In this document: piece after piece, positions 1-6,219 of the stretch
Numbering within the stretch: the first letter of the stretch is position 1
How the letters are laid out: each line of letters opens with the position of its first letter
From: Deltaproteobacteria bacterium
GTDB lineage: Bacteria > Desulfobacterota > Desulfobacteria > Desulfobacterales > B30-G6
Direction of reading: 5' to 3'
DNA: 7,308 nucleotides
Assembly: GCA_003647375.1 (NCBI GenBank)
Contig: QMMS01000224.1
Span: 1-7,308 of the forward strand
Translations under genes and position numbers: made by a program
The notes under the pieces: generated by a model
The model's input: the letters and a program-made list of their open reading frames with translations, nothing else
Told to the model about the DNA's origin: nothing
Databases searched by the model: none

Positions 1-1
1 A

Positions 2-136
2 AGTCAAGTCGTAGTTTTTTACTTCGAACCCTCAGCAACGCAGGATCTGAAGTTCTCCGGCTTTCCCGCAAGGGTAAACAACATGGCAAAATCGACGCCA
101 TCCTTAGAGTTCACCTGGGGGAATATCCAGAAATAG
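2..136 (+). CDS. Possible C-terminal end of an unidentified protein (5' end outside window)
   Basis: A frame open from the left edge ends at TAG 134-136 after 44 codons. Its translation (…VVVFYFEPSATQDLKF… to …LEFTWGNIQK) has a balanced, protein-like composition, and a plus-strand gene ending here would converge with the minus-strand membrane-protein gene ending at 214. I do not recognise a family. Two other frames are also open: plus frame 1 to TAA 181-183, and a minus frame from about 172 to TTA 19-21. The choice of frame is therefore uncertain, and all three could be chance. Confidence 0.3.
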   Translation, partial: SQVVVFYFEPSATQDLKFSGFPARVNNMAKSTPSLEFTWGNIQK

Positions 137-199
137 GCGCTATCGCAACGGTATTGTATATAATAACAGCTTATTATCTATAATTTGCCATGTTGTTTA
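75..199. repeat. 16-bp perfect inverted repeat flanking the left intergenic region
   Basis: TAAACAACATGGCAAA at 75-90 is exactly reverse-complemented at 184-199, with 93 nt between the arms. Between them lies an AT-rich hairpin (ATAATAA 160-166, loop CAGC, TTATTAT 171-177) that could help end convergent transcription, although no T-run follows it. The arms could be the ends of a small non-autonomous element. No target-site duplication is obvious, so the nature of the repeat is open. Confidence 0.5.
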
Positions 200-213
200 T
201 GCAACTATGGGGT

Positions 214-942
214 TTAGAAGGAATGGGGATTCGCAGGGCGTTTTGAAGTGATCGATTGCCTCAACCGCAAAATAAAATAACCTATTGAGAATAAATAGCC
301 GGGCAGGTAAAGCCACCAGGCAAAAGGGTTCGGAAGCCCTGATCGTTTGATTTCGCCGGGGATTTGTAAAATATTTTTCCAGTCCCAACAAAATGCGATA
401 ATCATGATGAGAGCACAAAGCAGCTCAATGCCCATATCATACCAACGCCAGCGTATCTCATACCCCTTTTCATCGAAATAGATAATGAGTGAACCTGCCA
501 CCACCATGGTTATTGCAATCAATATGGGTGTTATGACCGGACCGACCCAGGGTAACGGCACATAGAATAAAAGATCCCATGTCATGAGACTTTCGGGCCA
601 GCCCACCATAACGAACAGCCAGATGTAGTAGAATATGTCCCACATTCCGAAAGCAACCATAAAAAAACAAAATTTTTGAAATTTATTTCTTCCGGTGATC
701 CACCCCACCGCTATAAGAATGATTATTGTGGCAATTTCTCGACCGAACTCAATGCGAACCAGTGGGTCGAAAACATGTTTACCGCCCTCCCATTTGATTG
801 TCAGGGGGAAACTGAAGCCGCCGTCAAAGTAAATTTCTCGGAGATATACAACGACAGCGCTCTCGACCCATGCAAAAGCAATGGAGAAAATGATAATCCA
901 GGTCCAGTTTTTAAAGACGCCATTGGAATAAAGAATTTTCAT
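214..942 (-). CDS. Uncharacterised six-helix integral membrane protein
   Basis: This is a 242-residue, strongly hydrophobic inner-membrane protein with about six predicted helices: roughly residues 14-33, 70-84, 91-112, 133-155, 171-187 and 206-226. Aromatic-rich conserved-looking patches include ESAVVVYLREIY (28-39), GMWDIFYYIWL (99-109), a WDLLFYVP-PW stretch (122-132) and WWLYLPG (209-215). I associate this pattern with a widespread bacterial family of unknown function, and no catalytic or transport signature is evident. The E28 acidic residue inside helix 1 and the W-D pairs are the most notable polar intramembrane sites. I place the start at ATG 942, which has GAGAGG six nt upstream, rather than the in-frame GTG at 960, which lacks a comparable site. 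The gene begins 36 nt after the racemase stop on the same strand, so it is probably the last gene of that transcript. The membrane assignment is firm; the function is unknown. Confidence 0.85.
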   Translation of the reverse strand: MKILYSNGVFKNWTWIIIFSIAFAWVESAVVVYLREIYFDGGFSFPLTIKWEGGKHVFDPLVRIEFGREIATIIILIAVGWITGRNKFQKFCFFMVAFGMWDIFYYIWLFVMVGWPESLMTWDLLFYVPLPWVGPVITPILIAITMVVAGSLIIYFDEKGYEIRWRWYDMGIELLCALIMIIAFCWDWKNILQIPGEIKRSGLPNPFAWWLYLPGYLFSIGYFILRLRQSITSKRPANPHSF

Positions 943-948
943 TGACCA

Positions 949-954
949 CCTCTC
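949..954 (-). promoter_or_regulatory. Ribosome binding site deciding the membrane-protein start
   Basis: On the minus strand the sequence reads GAGAGG followed by six nt and ATG (942). It supports the shorter 242-residue start over the GTG at 960, which lies upstream of this site. Confidence 0.6.
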
Positions 955-978
955 AACCACGTAAAATAACTAATCGGG

Positions 979-2109
979 TCAGATGGCTTCGGATGACTTT
1001 AGTGATTCGATCTCCCGGCCGCTGAAACCAAAATCAGCCAGGACGCTTTCCGTGTCTTGTCCGGGGGTGGGTGGCGAACCTTTAATTTCGGGTGCGGTCC
1101 TTGAAAAACGAGGGGCAGGGGCCGGCTGGAGCACACCTTCATTCTCAATAAAGGTTTTTCGTTGCTTGTTGTGGGGGTGCTCGGGTGCTTCGGACATGGA
1201 CAACACCGGTGCAAAGCAGACATCGCTGCCTTCCATGATCTCACACCATGCCTCCCGGGTTTTTGTCTTGAACACAATCGAAAGTTTGTCTTTCAGCTGA
1301 GGCCATTGGGCAAAATCGAGCTGGTTCTGAAAATCCGGATCATCGATTTCGGTGAGTTTCAGCAGAAGCTCGTAAAACTGGGGTTCGATGGCACCGATGG
1401 CGATGAATTTATTGTCTGCGGTTTCATAGGTGTCGTAGAAATGAGCACCGGTGTCCAACAGATTGGTGCCCGGCTTGTCTGTCCAGAGGCCGGCGGCCTT
1501 GAGTCCGTATATCATGGCCATGAGTGTGGCGGAGCCGTCTGTCATGGCAGCATCCACTACCTGCCCTAGTCCCGATTTCCGGGCTTCGTACAATGCGCAG
1601 ACCATACCAAAAGCCAGCAGCATACCGCCGCCGCCAAAATCCCCCACAAGATTCAAGGGGGGCACCGGCTTTTGACCTTTGCGACCGATGGTGTGCAACG
1701 CGCCGGACAGCGCAATATAATTGATGTCGTGGCCGGCAGCACGTGCCAGGGGCCCTTCCTGTCCCCAGCCGGTCATCCTGCCGTAAACGAGTCTGGGGTT
1801 TCGCTCCAGACAGACATCGGGTCCGATACCCAGCTTCTCCATAACACCCGGACGAAACCCTTCTTGCAGGGCATCCACCTGTTCCAACATCTTGAGCAGC
1901 GTATGGACCCCTTCCGGTTTCCTGAGATTGATGGAAATGGATTTTCGGTTTCGGGTCAGGAGATCATATTTGGACTCAGACAATGATAACCCGCCTTTTC
2001 TCTCCACGCGGATAATATCCGCACCCATATCCGAGAGCATCATGCCGCAGAAAGGTCCCGGTCCGATGCCACCGACTTCTATGATTTTAACGCCGTTTAA
2101 TGGGCCCAA
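979..2109 (-). CDS. CaiB/BaiF family enzyme, probable alpha-methylacyl-CoA racemase
   Basis: This 376-residue protein belongs to the CoA-transferase family III / AMACR superfamily, whose racemases interconvert the 2R and 2S epimers of 2-methylacyl-CoA thioesters for entry into beta-oxidation. The N-terminus ([20 protein letters not shown]) is the family signature, followed by NLRKPEG (61-67) and [16 protein letters not shown] (83-98). The residues matching the M. tuberculosis MCR catalytic set (His126, Asp156, Glu241) are visible as H127 in GHDINY, D157 in LVGDFGGGG and E242 in AIEPQFY. Plain CoA-transferases use only the Asp, so racemase activity is favoured. The VDAAMTDG segment (185-192) is also typical. 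The start is a TTG at 2109, backed by a full AAGGAGGT site five nt upstream. The enzyme is expected to be a soluble cytoplasmic homodimer. Its position upstream of the membrane-protein gene and near DUF2889 suggests acyl-CoA metabolism. The exact substrate is unknown. Confidence 0.9.
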   Translation of the reverse strand: MGPLNGVKIIEVGGIGPGPFCGMMLSDMGADIIRVERKGGLSLSESKYDLLTRNRKSISINLRKPEGVHTLLKMLEQVDALQEGFRPGVMEKLGIGPDVCLERNPRLVYGRMTGWGQEGPLARAAGHDINYIALSGALHTIGRKGQKPVPPLNLVGDFGGGGMLLAFGMVCALYEARKSGLGQVVDAAMTDGSATLMAMIYGLKAAGLWTDKPGTNLLDTGAHFYDTYETADNKFIAIGAIEPQFYELLLKLTEIDDPDFQNQLDFAQWPQLKDKLSIVFKTKTREAWCEIMEGSDVCFAPVLSMSEAPEHPHNKQRKTFIENEGVLQPAPAPRFSRTAPEIKGSPPTPGQDTESVLADFGFSGREIESLKSSEAI

Positions 2110-2114
2110 AGTGT

Positions 2115-2122
2115 ACCTCCTT
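2115..2122 (-). promoter_or_regulatory. Strong Shine-Dalgarno supporting a TTG start
   Basis: AAGGAGGT on the minus strand, a perfect match to the anti-SD sequence, lies five nt before TTG 2109. This sets the racemase start at an unusual TTG codon. Confidence 0.75.
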
Positions 2123-2180
2123 AATTCCAGTTAAAACCACGGTAGTTCCTTAAATCCAAAGCACGAAATTCGAAATCCTA

Positions 2181-2221
2181 AACGGTTCGACTAGCTCACC
2201 GCCCTGAGCAAGGTCGAAGGG
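2181..2221 (+). repeat. 41-bp REP-like hairpin repeat, left copy
   Basis: The unit folds on itself: TTCGAC (2186-2191) pairs with GTCGAA (2213-2218), and inside that GCTCA (2194-2198) pairs with TGAGC (2205-2209) around a CCGCCC loop. It matches the inverted copy at 2320-2360 at 39 of 41 positions; the two differences are at TAG versus AGG. From memory, similar units recur in environmental proteobacterial genomes. Confidence 0.75.
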
Positions 2222-2319
2222 TAATACCTAATGATCCAAATTCGAATGATCAAAACAAGACCTTGGAGATACAAGTTAAGCTATGTTTAAATCATTTGAG
2301 CATTTGATATTTGGATTTG

Positions 2320-2360
2320 CCCTTCGACCTTGCTCAGGGCGGTGAGCCTGTCGAACCGTT
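2320..2360 (-). repeat. 41-bp REP-like hairpin repeat, right inverted copy
   Basis: This is the reverse complement of the 2181-2221 unit with two mismatches and the same nested hairpin. The two units face each other about 98 nt apart, so the whole segment can also form one long cruciform. Confidence 0.75.
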
Positions 2361-2431
2361 TCGTATTTCGATATTCGGATTTATAATTTATCATAATTGA
2401 TTATATTAATTGCAAATCTCATAAAGTATAG

Positions 2432-2450
2432 CCAGAGCCGGGCCCTCTGG
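2432..2450 (-). terminator. Weak candidate hairpin after the DUF2889 gene
   Basis: CCAGAG and CTCTGG form a 6-bp stem around a 7-nt GC-rich loop, about 10 nt past the DUF2889 stop. No U-run follows on the minus strand, so intrinsic termination is doubtful. Confidence 0.2.
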
Positions 2451-2459
2451 ACCGGGTGC

Positions 2460-3011
2460 CTATTCTTTTATCGATTCCTTGTATTTCGCAAATGCCGGTC
2501 CGTTGGAGCGCCAGACATAGCAGGTGTTTTTTAATCTTTCCAGGGAATAGGCCTTGAGTGCCTGGGAATCATTTGGCTGTCGGGTGGCCGCAGTCCAGGC
2601 ACCCTGTACAGCCGCCGGCGCCATTGCCATCAGGAGCGCTACAAGATGGGCACACCCTTTTGCACCGCCCACGAGCTCTTTGACTTTTACGGTAAAGCCG
2701 GACACAATCGACATCCCTTTGATGGGCTCGAGGGATTGGCGTGTTTCGAGGCAACCATCGTTGGGAACCGTTGGCATTTCAACATCGATGTCTTCAATGA
2801 CGAGCCCGGGTCCCCGGACTTTCATGCGGATGATCATGTTGTGAACGACACCGGGCGGTATAACATCGCCACCGGATCGATAGGAATCGATCAGGCGATC
2901 GTCTTTCAGTTGTCCCTCTACGACAATGGCGGCGTCTTCACAGGCATAGATGGCCACATCGATACTTCTTGTGTGAATTTTTTGAAGTTTCTTTTTGTTA
3001 ATTGTCATCAT
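2460..3011 (-). CDS. DUF2889 family protein
   Basis: This 183-residue soluble protein shows features I associate with the DUF2889 family, which has no established function. The N-terminal half (about 12-80) looks beta-rich, with a VHNMIIRMKV strand (56-65). It continues with a D-G-C segment (85-87), then GGAKGCAHLVALLMAM (115-130), which carries the family-typical G-C-x-H-L motif, and ends with NTCYVWRSNGPAF (162-174). H57, C87, C120, H122 and C164 could form a metal or redox site; this is an inference from their conservation-like placement. There is no signal peptide or membrane helix. An in-frame TAG lies two codons upstream, so the start is ATG 3011 or the adjacent ATG 3008; no strong ribosome site precedes either. 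The gene is 350 nt upstream of the racemase on the same strand, separated by a repeat, so co-transcription is uncertain. Confidence 0.8.
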   Translation of the reverse strand: MMTINKKKLQKIHTRSIDVAIYACEDAAIVVEGQLKDDRLIDSYRSGGDVIPPGVVHNMIIRMKVRGPGLVIEDIDVEMPTVPNDGCLETRQSLEPIKGMSIVSGFTVKVKELVGGAKGCAHLVALLMAMAPAAVQGAWTAATRQPNDSQALKAYSLERLKNTCYVWRSNGPAFAKYKESIKE

Positions 3012-3126
3012 GGTCTAATTTGCCGATTCTTTTTGTGGTTGGAGGTTTCATGATAATTTATCCGCCGACCATATCATAAGATGGGCTTGATCTAAAACCC
3101 TATATCTGAGATGGTAAAAAATTGCT

Positions 3127-3231
3127 CTACAGCATCGATCTTACCGCATCTACGGCGTCAGATTCTATCCCGCATAGTTCACTATAGCGGAACAGCATCT
3201 TTCTTGTAGCTACGGCAACCTCGACAATCGC
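3127..3231 (-). pseudogene. Possible remnant coding segment (C-terminal fragment)
   Basis: The gap at 3012-3404 has no intact gene. Within it, a minus-strand frame between two stops reads as a protein-like 34-residue stretch (AIVEVAVATRKMLFRYSELC… ending SDAVDAVRSML, then TAG at 3127-3129). There is no upstream start or ribosome site, and the repeat at 3252-3347 begins about 20 nt beyond its open end. It may be the tail of a gene truncated by the repeat, or chance. I do not recognise a family. Confidence 0.2.
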
Positions 3232-3251
3232 TTAATTTAGGGAAAAATAAC

Positions 3252-3347
3252 TGTAGCGCAGGGCTTTAGCCCTGCTGAGTCTATTGTGGCGTAGCGCTAA
3301 AGCTCTGTTCGTACCCCTATTTTGCAGGTCTAAAGACCTGCGCTACA
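3252..3347. repeat. REP-like composite hairpin element with 11-bp terminal inverted repeats
   Basis: TGTAGCGCAGG at 3252-3262 is exactly inverted as CCTGCGCTACA at 3337-3347. Next to each end is a tight hairpin: GCAGGGCT-TT-AGCCCTGC at 3258-3275 and GCAGGTC-TAAA-GACCTGC at 3324-3341. A degenerate third unit (GTAGCGCTAAAGCTCTG) lies between them. The element ends 57 nt before the selenoprotein start codon. A related, shorter copy is at 6220-6282. Confidence 0.75.
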
Positions 3348-3404
3348 TTACATGGAGCCTTTAAGTCAACGATATTGCGTTTATAAAAAGGAAGAAGAAA
3401 TAAT

Positions 3405-4013
3405 ATGAAAGCAGAAATGACGCTCGAAATCTTTTCAGACACTATCTGACCGTGGTGCTACATCATTACAGGTCGTATTGAAAAATTGAAAAAAGAACTG
3501 GGTGTCAGCGTCCGCTGGTTGGCCTTTCCGTTACATCCGGAAACCCCGGAAGAGGGGAGAACGCTGGAAGAGTTATTTGCCGGTCGGCCTTATAACATTC
3601 CAGAAGTTCTGGCACATCTGAAGACAATCGCCGATGCTGAAGGGCTTCCTTTTGGAACTCGCACGAAAACCTATAACAGTCGACTGGCCCAGGAACTGGC
3701 CAAATGGGCGGAGTCTCAGGGCAAGGGGGATGCCTTCCATGGCGCTGCTTTTCGGGCATACTTTGCGGATGGAAAAAACATCGCCAAGACGGAAAATCTG
3801 CTCGACATCGCGGTTTCCGTCTCCCTGAACCCGGATGAAGCCAGACGGATTGCCAAGGAACGAACCTATCGGGAAGCTGTTGATGCTGACTGGCAGCGAG
3901 CGCATCAGCTGGGCATCACCGCTGTTCCCACGTTTTTGTTCGGGACCGGTCGTCTGGTGGGGGCCCAATCGTATGAGGCGTTGAAGGCGTTTGTCCTGGA
4001 AGATATCACTTAA
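3405..4013 (+). CDS. FrnE-like DsbA-family thiol oxidoreductase, probable selenoprotein (UPWC active site)
   Basis: Reading in-frame TGA 3447-3449 as selenocysteine gives a 202-residue thioredoxin-fold protein of the FrnE/DsbA-like family, which catalyses dithiol-disulphide exchange. The first strand and active site read MTLEIFSDTI-U-P-W-C-Y (5-19), placing Sec15 exactly where the family has the nucleophilic Cys of CPWC, with Cys18 as resolving residue. The rest is family-like: an FPLHPETPEEG loop (about 42-52), a helical insertion (about 55-165), a cis-Pro motif GITAVPTF (170-177, P175) and a final GRLVGAQSYEAL segment. There is no signal peptide, so it is cytoplasmic, as usual for FrnE. ATG 3405 follows an AAGGAAGAAG purine tract; ATG 3417 is an alternative. 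The frame has no other stop for 187 sense codons after the TGA. Its 3' end overlaps the convergent acylase gene by 8 nt. The main alternative is a Cys-to-stop nonsense mutation (one base from TGC or TGT), but the family fit and the downstream hairpin argue for Sec. Confidence 0.85.
3447..3449 (+). other. In-frame UGA, proposed selenocysteine codon (Sec15)
   Basis: The TGA lies in the frame opened by ATG 3405 and is followed by CCG TGG TGC (P-W-C). It occupies the position of the first cysteine of the CPWC motif. Decoding would need SelB and tRNA-Sec, encoded elsewhere in the genome. Confidence 0.82.
3463..3481 (+). promoter_or_regulatory. Candidate bacterial SECIS hairpin
   Basis: UCA-U-UAC (3463-3469), loop AGGUC (3470-3474) and GUA-U-UGA (3475-3481) form two 3-bp helices around a U·U mismatch. 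The loop starts 20 nt after the UGA and has G at its second and third positions. It closely resembles the E. coli fdhF element (loop AGGUCU with a bulged U in the upper stem, about 17 nt after its UGA). A competing fold pairs 3448-3457 with 3464-3474 but lacks G in the first two loop positions. Both readings are by eye. Confidence 0.6.
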
Positions 4014-6168
4014 ACGGCAATCTTTCCCGGCTGTTGTTGACACTAAGGGTTTTATATTTCCCGGTCTTCCAGTTTTCGAGATCTGAAACATACCATTTTG
4101 AGAAACGCCGATCAGACGGCCCTCCGGCGATGTTGGAGCGGCAGTCATCAATGGAGAGGTCGGATACAATTCGATACGATGGGAAGAATGTCGTGTCCCT
4201 GTTGTCGCTGCGGTAAATCTGACCCTGGTGAATCGTCGCACGGCCGCCAATTCCCGTAATGGGCCCCCGGTCGAACCCCAGAAAAGCGGGGAGTTTTCCT
4301 CCAAAGACCAGATGGCGCATCATGAACTTCCTCGATTCTCCCCATGGTCTGACAGGGATGTCGAGGGCTTTTTCGACCGTACGCTTATAGAGCGATTCCC
4401 TGCTTTCCCCGCCAAACCACACAGATGTTTCAGATAACAGGATCCGGTCGAAATTCTGGTAGAAATCGATAAATGTACCTGTCTCATCCGACAGGTATTG
4501 GCACACATTCTCGCCGAATCCATTCCTTCCAAAGGTTTCCGAGATGAGTTTTCGGTAGAAAGCTTCAAACAGGAAGGCCCCTTGGGAGTCCCGGTCATAA
4601 CAAAGATCCCATTCCCTTAATACCCGGCCTTGTTCGGTGTCGGGAAGGAGTGGTTTGAGAATGGCCATATAGGTTTCTGCCTGTCTCGAAAAGAGATCGA
4701 AATGCATCTCGAACATATTTTCAATCGTGAAATTATCTTTTTGGCCGAGGAGGTCGTTGATACGATCCGCACGGTAGGACCCCATGGGCATATTGATCGG
4801 CGAGACCTTGCCCAAGGCATTCAGATCATGGTTGGCTGTTGCAAAAAAACCCTGGTCGGGATTCAATGCTCTTGGCAGATCCTCATGACTCACAAACCCC
4901 TGCCAGTCATTGGCTTTGTCCCATCCCGGCAACGGCACCAGACCGCTGACGCCCTCTCGTCGTATGGGTGCAAGACCGGACATCTGGAATCCGATGTCAC
5001 CGTTGGTATCGGCAAAAACAAAACTCCATGCACTCTCCTGTCTGCCGAGTGTGTCCATGGCCTCTGACACCGTATCCACGTGCCACATGTGTAGATAACG
5101 ATCCAGAGAAACGGCTCCGGATTTGCCTGCCGACCAGCGGGTGGTCAGGTAGTATCCCTCTGTTTCCGGATCACCATCCAGGACGCCGTGGTCGTTTTCA
5201 AAAAAGACCACTTCTTGAGAGGGATTTTTTTTGCGAAGAATCGTTTCACGGCGTTGGACAAAGGGTATCCATTGATCGTCTTCATCACGGTAATACTTGC
5301 CGTCCTTACATTTATCGACCCAGGAATCGATGGCATCGACAAAGGCATAGGTAACGCCCCAGGCGATATCCCGGTTGCGGCCGGTGAGTATGCCCGGGAA
5401 CCCCGGCATGGTGGCGCCGATAGCGAATCGATCTTTTATTTTGAGAACGATTTCACACCAGATGTTGGGAAGCCGGTTGACTTCCAGGTGGGGATCGTTG
5501 GATAGAATCGGTTTTCCGGATGCTGTTTTGGCACCGGAGATGACCCAGTTGTTGGAGGCCATCATTCGCGGTGCCGCGGTTTGCCACAAGACATCCGGCG
5601 GAACCACGCGTTCCTGTAGAGAGACTTTTTTCAAAAGGTCCATGTCAAGACCGCCCAATTGTCCTGGAAAAAGTTCTTCGAGATGTGCCTGCGGGACACC
5701 TGCCTGGATCATTTCCATAAGCAGGCGTTCTATTTCAGCCTGGGATTGGCTTAAGGTCAGATATCCCACCATGCGGGTCAGGGTAATGATATCTTCGGCC
5801 TTCCATGGTTCGGGCGTGTATCCGAGCAGTTTGAGTTCCCAGGGGGCTTTTTGGGCAAATGCGGTTGAAATGCCATTGGTATAGGATGCCACAAGTTCTT
5901 GGGTATCTTCCGGCAAGGCATTGACAGCATCTTTAACATGTCCGCACCAGTTCATTTTCCTGAAAAAAACATCGATGGCAAGGGATTCTTCGCTGTCGTC
6001 GATGAGTTCACAGAGCCTCCCCTGACCAAGGATTCGCATGAGCAGCATCTGCATTCCCCGGTCCCTGGCGTGAACATAGCCCTGGCCCCAATAGAGATCC
6101 ATCAGGTTTTCAGCTTCAACATGGGGAACACCATTTTCGTCACGCCAGATATTTATATTTTCTTTCAT
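4006..6168 (-). CDS. Penicillin acylase family Ntn-hydrolase, apparently cytoplasmic
   Basis: This 720-residue member of the penicillin amidase (peptidase S45) family is expected to hydrolyse an amide bond such as an N-acyl group; the substrate is unknown (beta-lactam, acyl-homoserine lactone and other N-acyl compounds are family substrates). The alpha part (about 1-204) begins at once with the family's INIWRDENGVPHVEAEN, then GQGYVHARDRGMQM (28-41). Autocatalytic cleavage is predicted at A204-S205 in MMASNNWVISGAKTASGKP, making Ser205 the nucleophile; the usual preceding Gly is Ala here. Supporting beta-chain features are SNDPHLE (223-229), ADTNGDIGF (386-394), FFATANHDLN with N446 (the oxyanion-hole Asn, close to beta-Asn241 spacing), YRADRI (465-470) and a C-terminal GGPSDRRFSKWY (682-693). 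No signal peptide is present, which is unusual because well-studied members are periplasmic or secreted. ATG 6168 has GGAGAG six nt upstream. Confidence 0.92.
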   Translation of the reverse strand: MKENINIWRDENGVPHVEAENLMDLYWGQGYVHARDRGMQMLLMRILGQGRLCELIDDSEESLAIDVFFRKMNWCGHVKDAVNALPEDTQELVASYTNGISTAFAQKAPWELKLLGYTPEPWKAEDIITLTRMVGYLTLSQSQAEIERLLMEMIQAGVPQAHLEELFPGQLGGLDMDLLKKVSLQERVVPPDVLWQTAAPRMMASNNWVISGAKTASGKPILSNDPHLEVNRLPNIWCEIVLKIKDRFAIGATMPGFPGILTGRNRDIAWGVTYAFVDAIDSWVDKCKDGKYYRDEDDQWIPFVQRRETILRKKNPSQEVVFFENDHGVLDGDPETEGYYLTTRWSAGKSGAVSLDRYLHMWHVDTVSEAMDTLGRQESAWSFVFADTNGDIGFQMSGLAPIRREGVSGLVPLPGWDKANDWQGFVSHEDLPRALNPDQGFFATANHDLNALGKVSPINMPMGSYRADRINDLLGQKDNFTIENMFEMHFDLFSRQAETYMAILKPLLPDTEQGRVLREWDLCYDRDSQGAFLFEAFYRKLISETFGRNGFGENVCQYLSDETGTFIDFYQNFDRILLSETSVWFGGESRESLYKRTVEKALDIPVRPWGESRKFMMRHLVFGGKLPAFLGFDRGPITGIGGRATIHQGQIYRSDNRDTTFFPSYRIVSDLSIDDCRSNIAGGPSDRRFSKWYVSDLENWKTGKYKTLSVNNSRERLPFK

Positions 6169-6219
6169 GGATGACTCTCCTTATTAATGACTTGCTACTC
6201 AACGAGGTTGAGTTAAGGC

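Larger units (their letters stand above)
2151..2383. repeat. 233-bp imperfect palindromic element filling the DUF2889-racemase gap
   Basis: The gap of about 350 nt between 2110 and 2459 has no gene. Most of it is one imperfect palindrome. TAAATCC at 2151-2157 mirrors GGATTTA at 2377-2383, and the 41-bp repeats at 2181-2221 and 2320-2360 mirror each other. The inner flanks are also related: ATCCAAAT near 2234 is mirrored by ATTTGGAT near 2308. The layout suggests a non-autonomous (MITE- or BIME-like) insertion of two inverted REP units. The 2384-2459 remainder is AT-rich except for a short hairpin near 2432-2450. Confidence 0.6.

Noticed and set aside
19..172. Minus-strand open frame with a protein-like reading (FPQVNSKDGVDFAMLFTLAG)
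   Set aside because: It has no start codon with a ribosome site and competes with two plus-strand frames over the same bases. I kept only one low-confidence edge frame.
1162..1569. 135-codon plus-strand open frame inside the racemase gene
   Set aside because: It is antisense to the racemase, whose catalytic residues and full-length family match support the minus strand.
3258..3275. GCAGGGCT-TT-AGCCCTGC hairpin as an intrinsic terminator
   Set aside because: No T-run follows on either strand, and the hairpin is part of a repeat element found again at 6220-6282.
3486..4013. A 175-residue version of the oxidoreductase starting at TTG 3486
   Set aside because: It lacks the first strand and the whole (U/C)PWC active site, has no ribosome site at a proper distance, and the family sequence clearly continues upstream through the TGA.
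3573..4304. 243-codon open frame on the minus strand
   Set aside because: It lies antisense to the selenoprotein and overlaps the acylase 3' end in another frame. The translation is rich in R, S, T and P and shows no family motif.
4630..5067. 145-codon plus-strand open frame, and similar plus-strand frames across 4630-6174
   Set aside because: These mirror the acylase coding strand; the acylase motifs fix the true frame.
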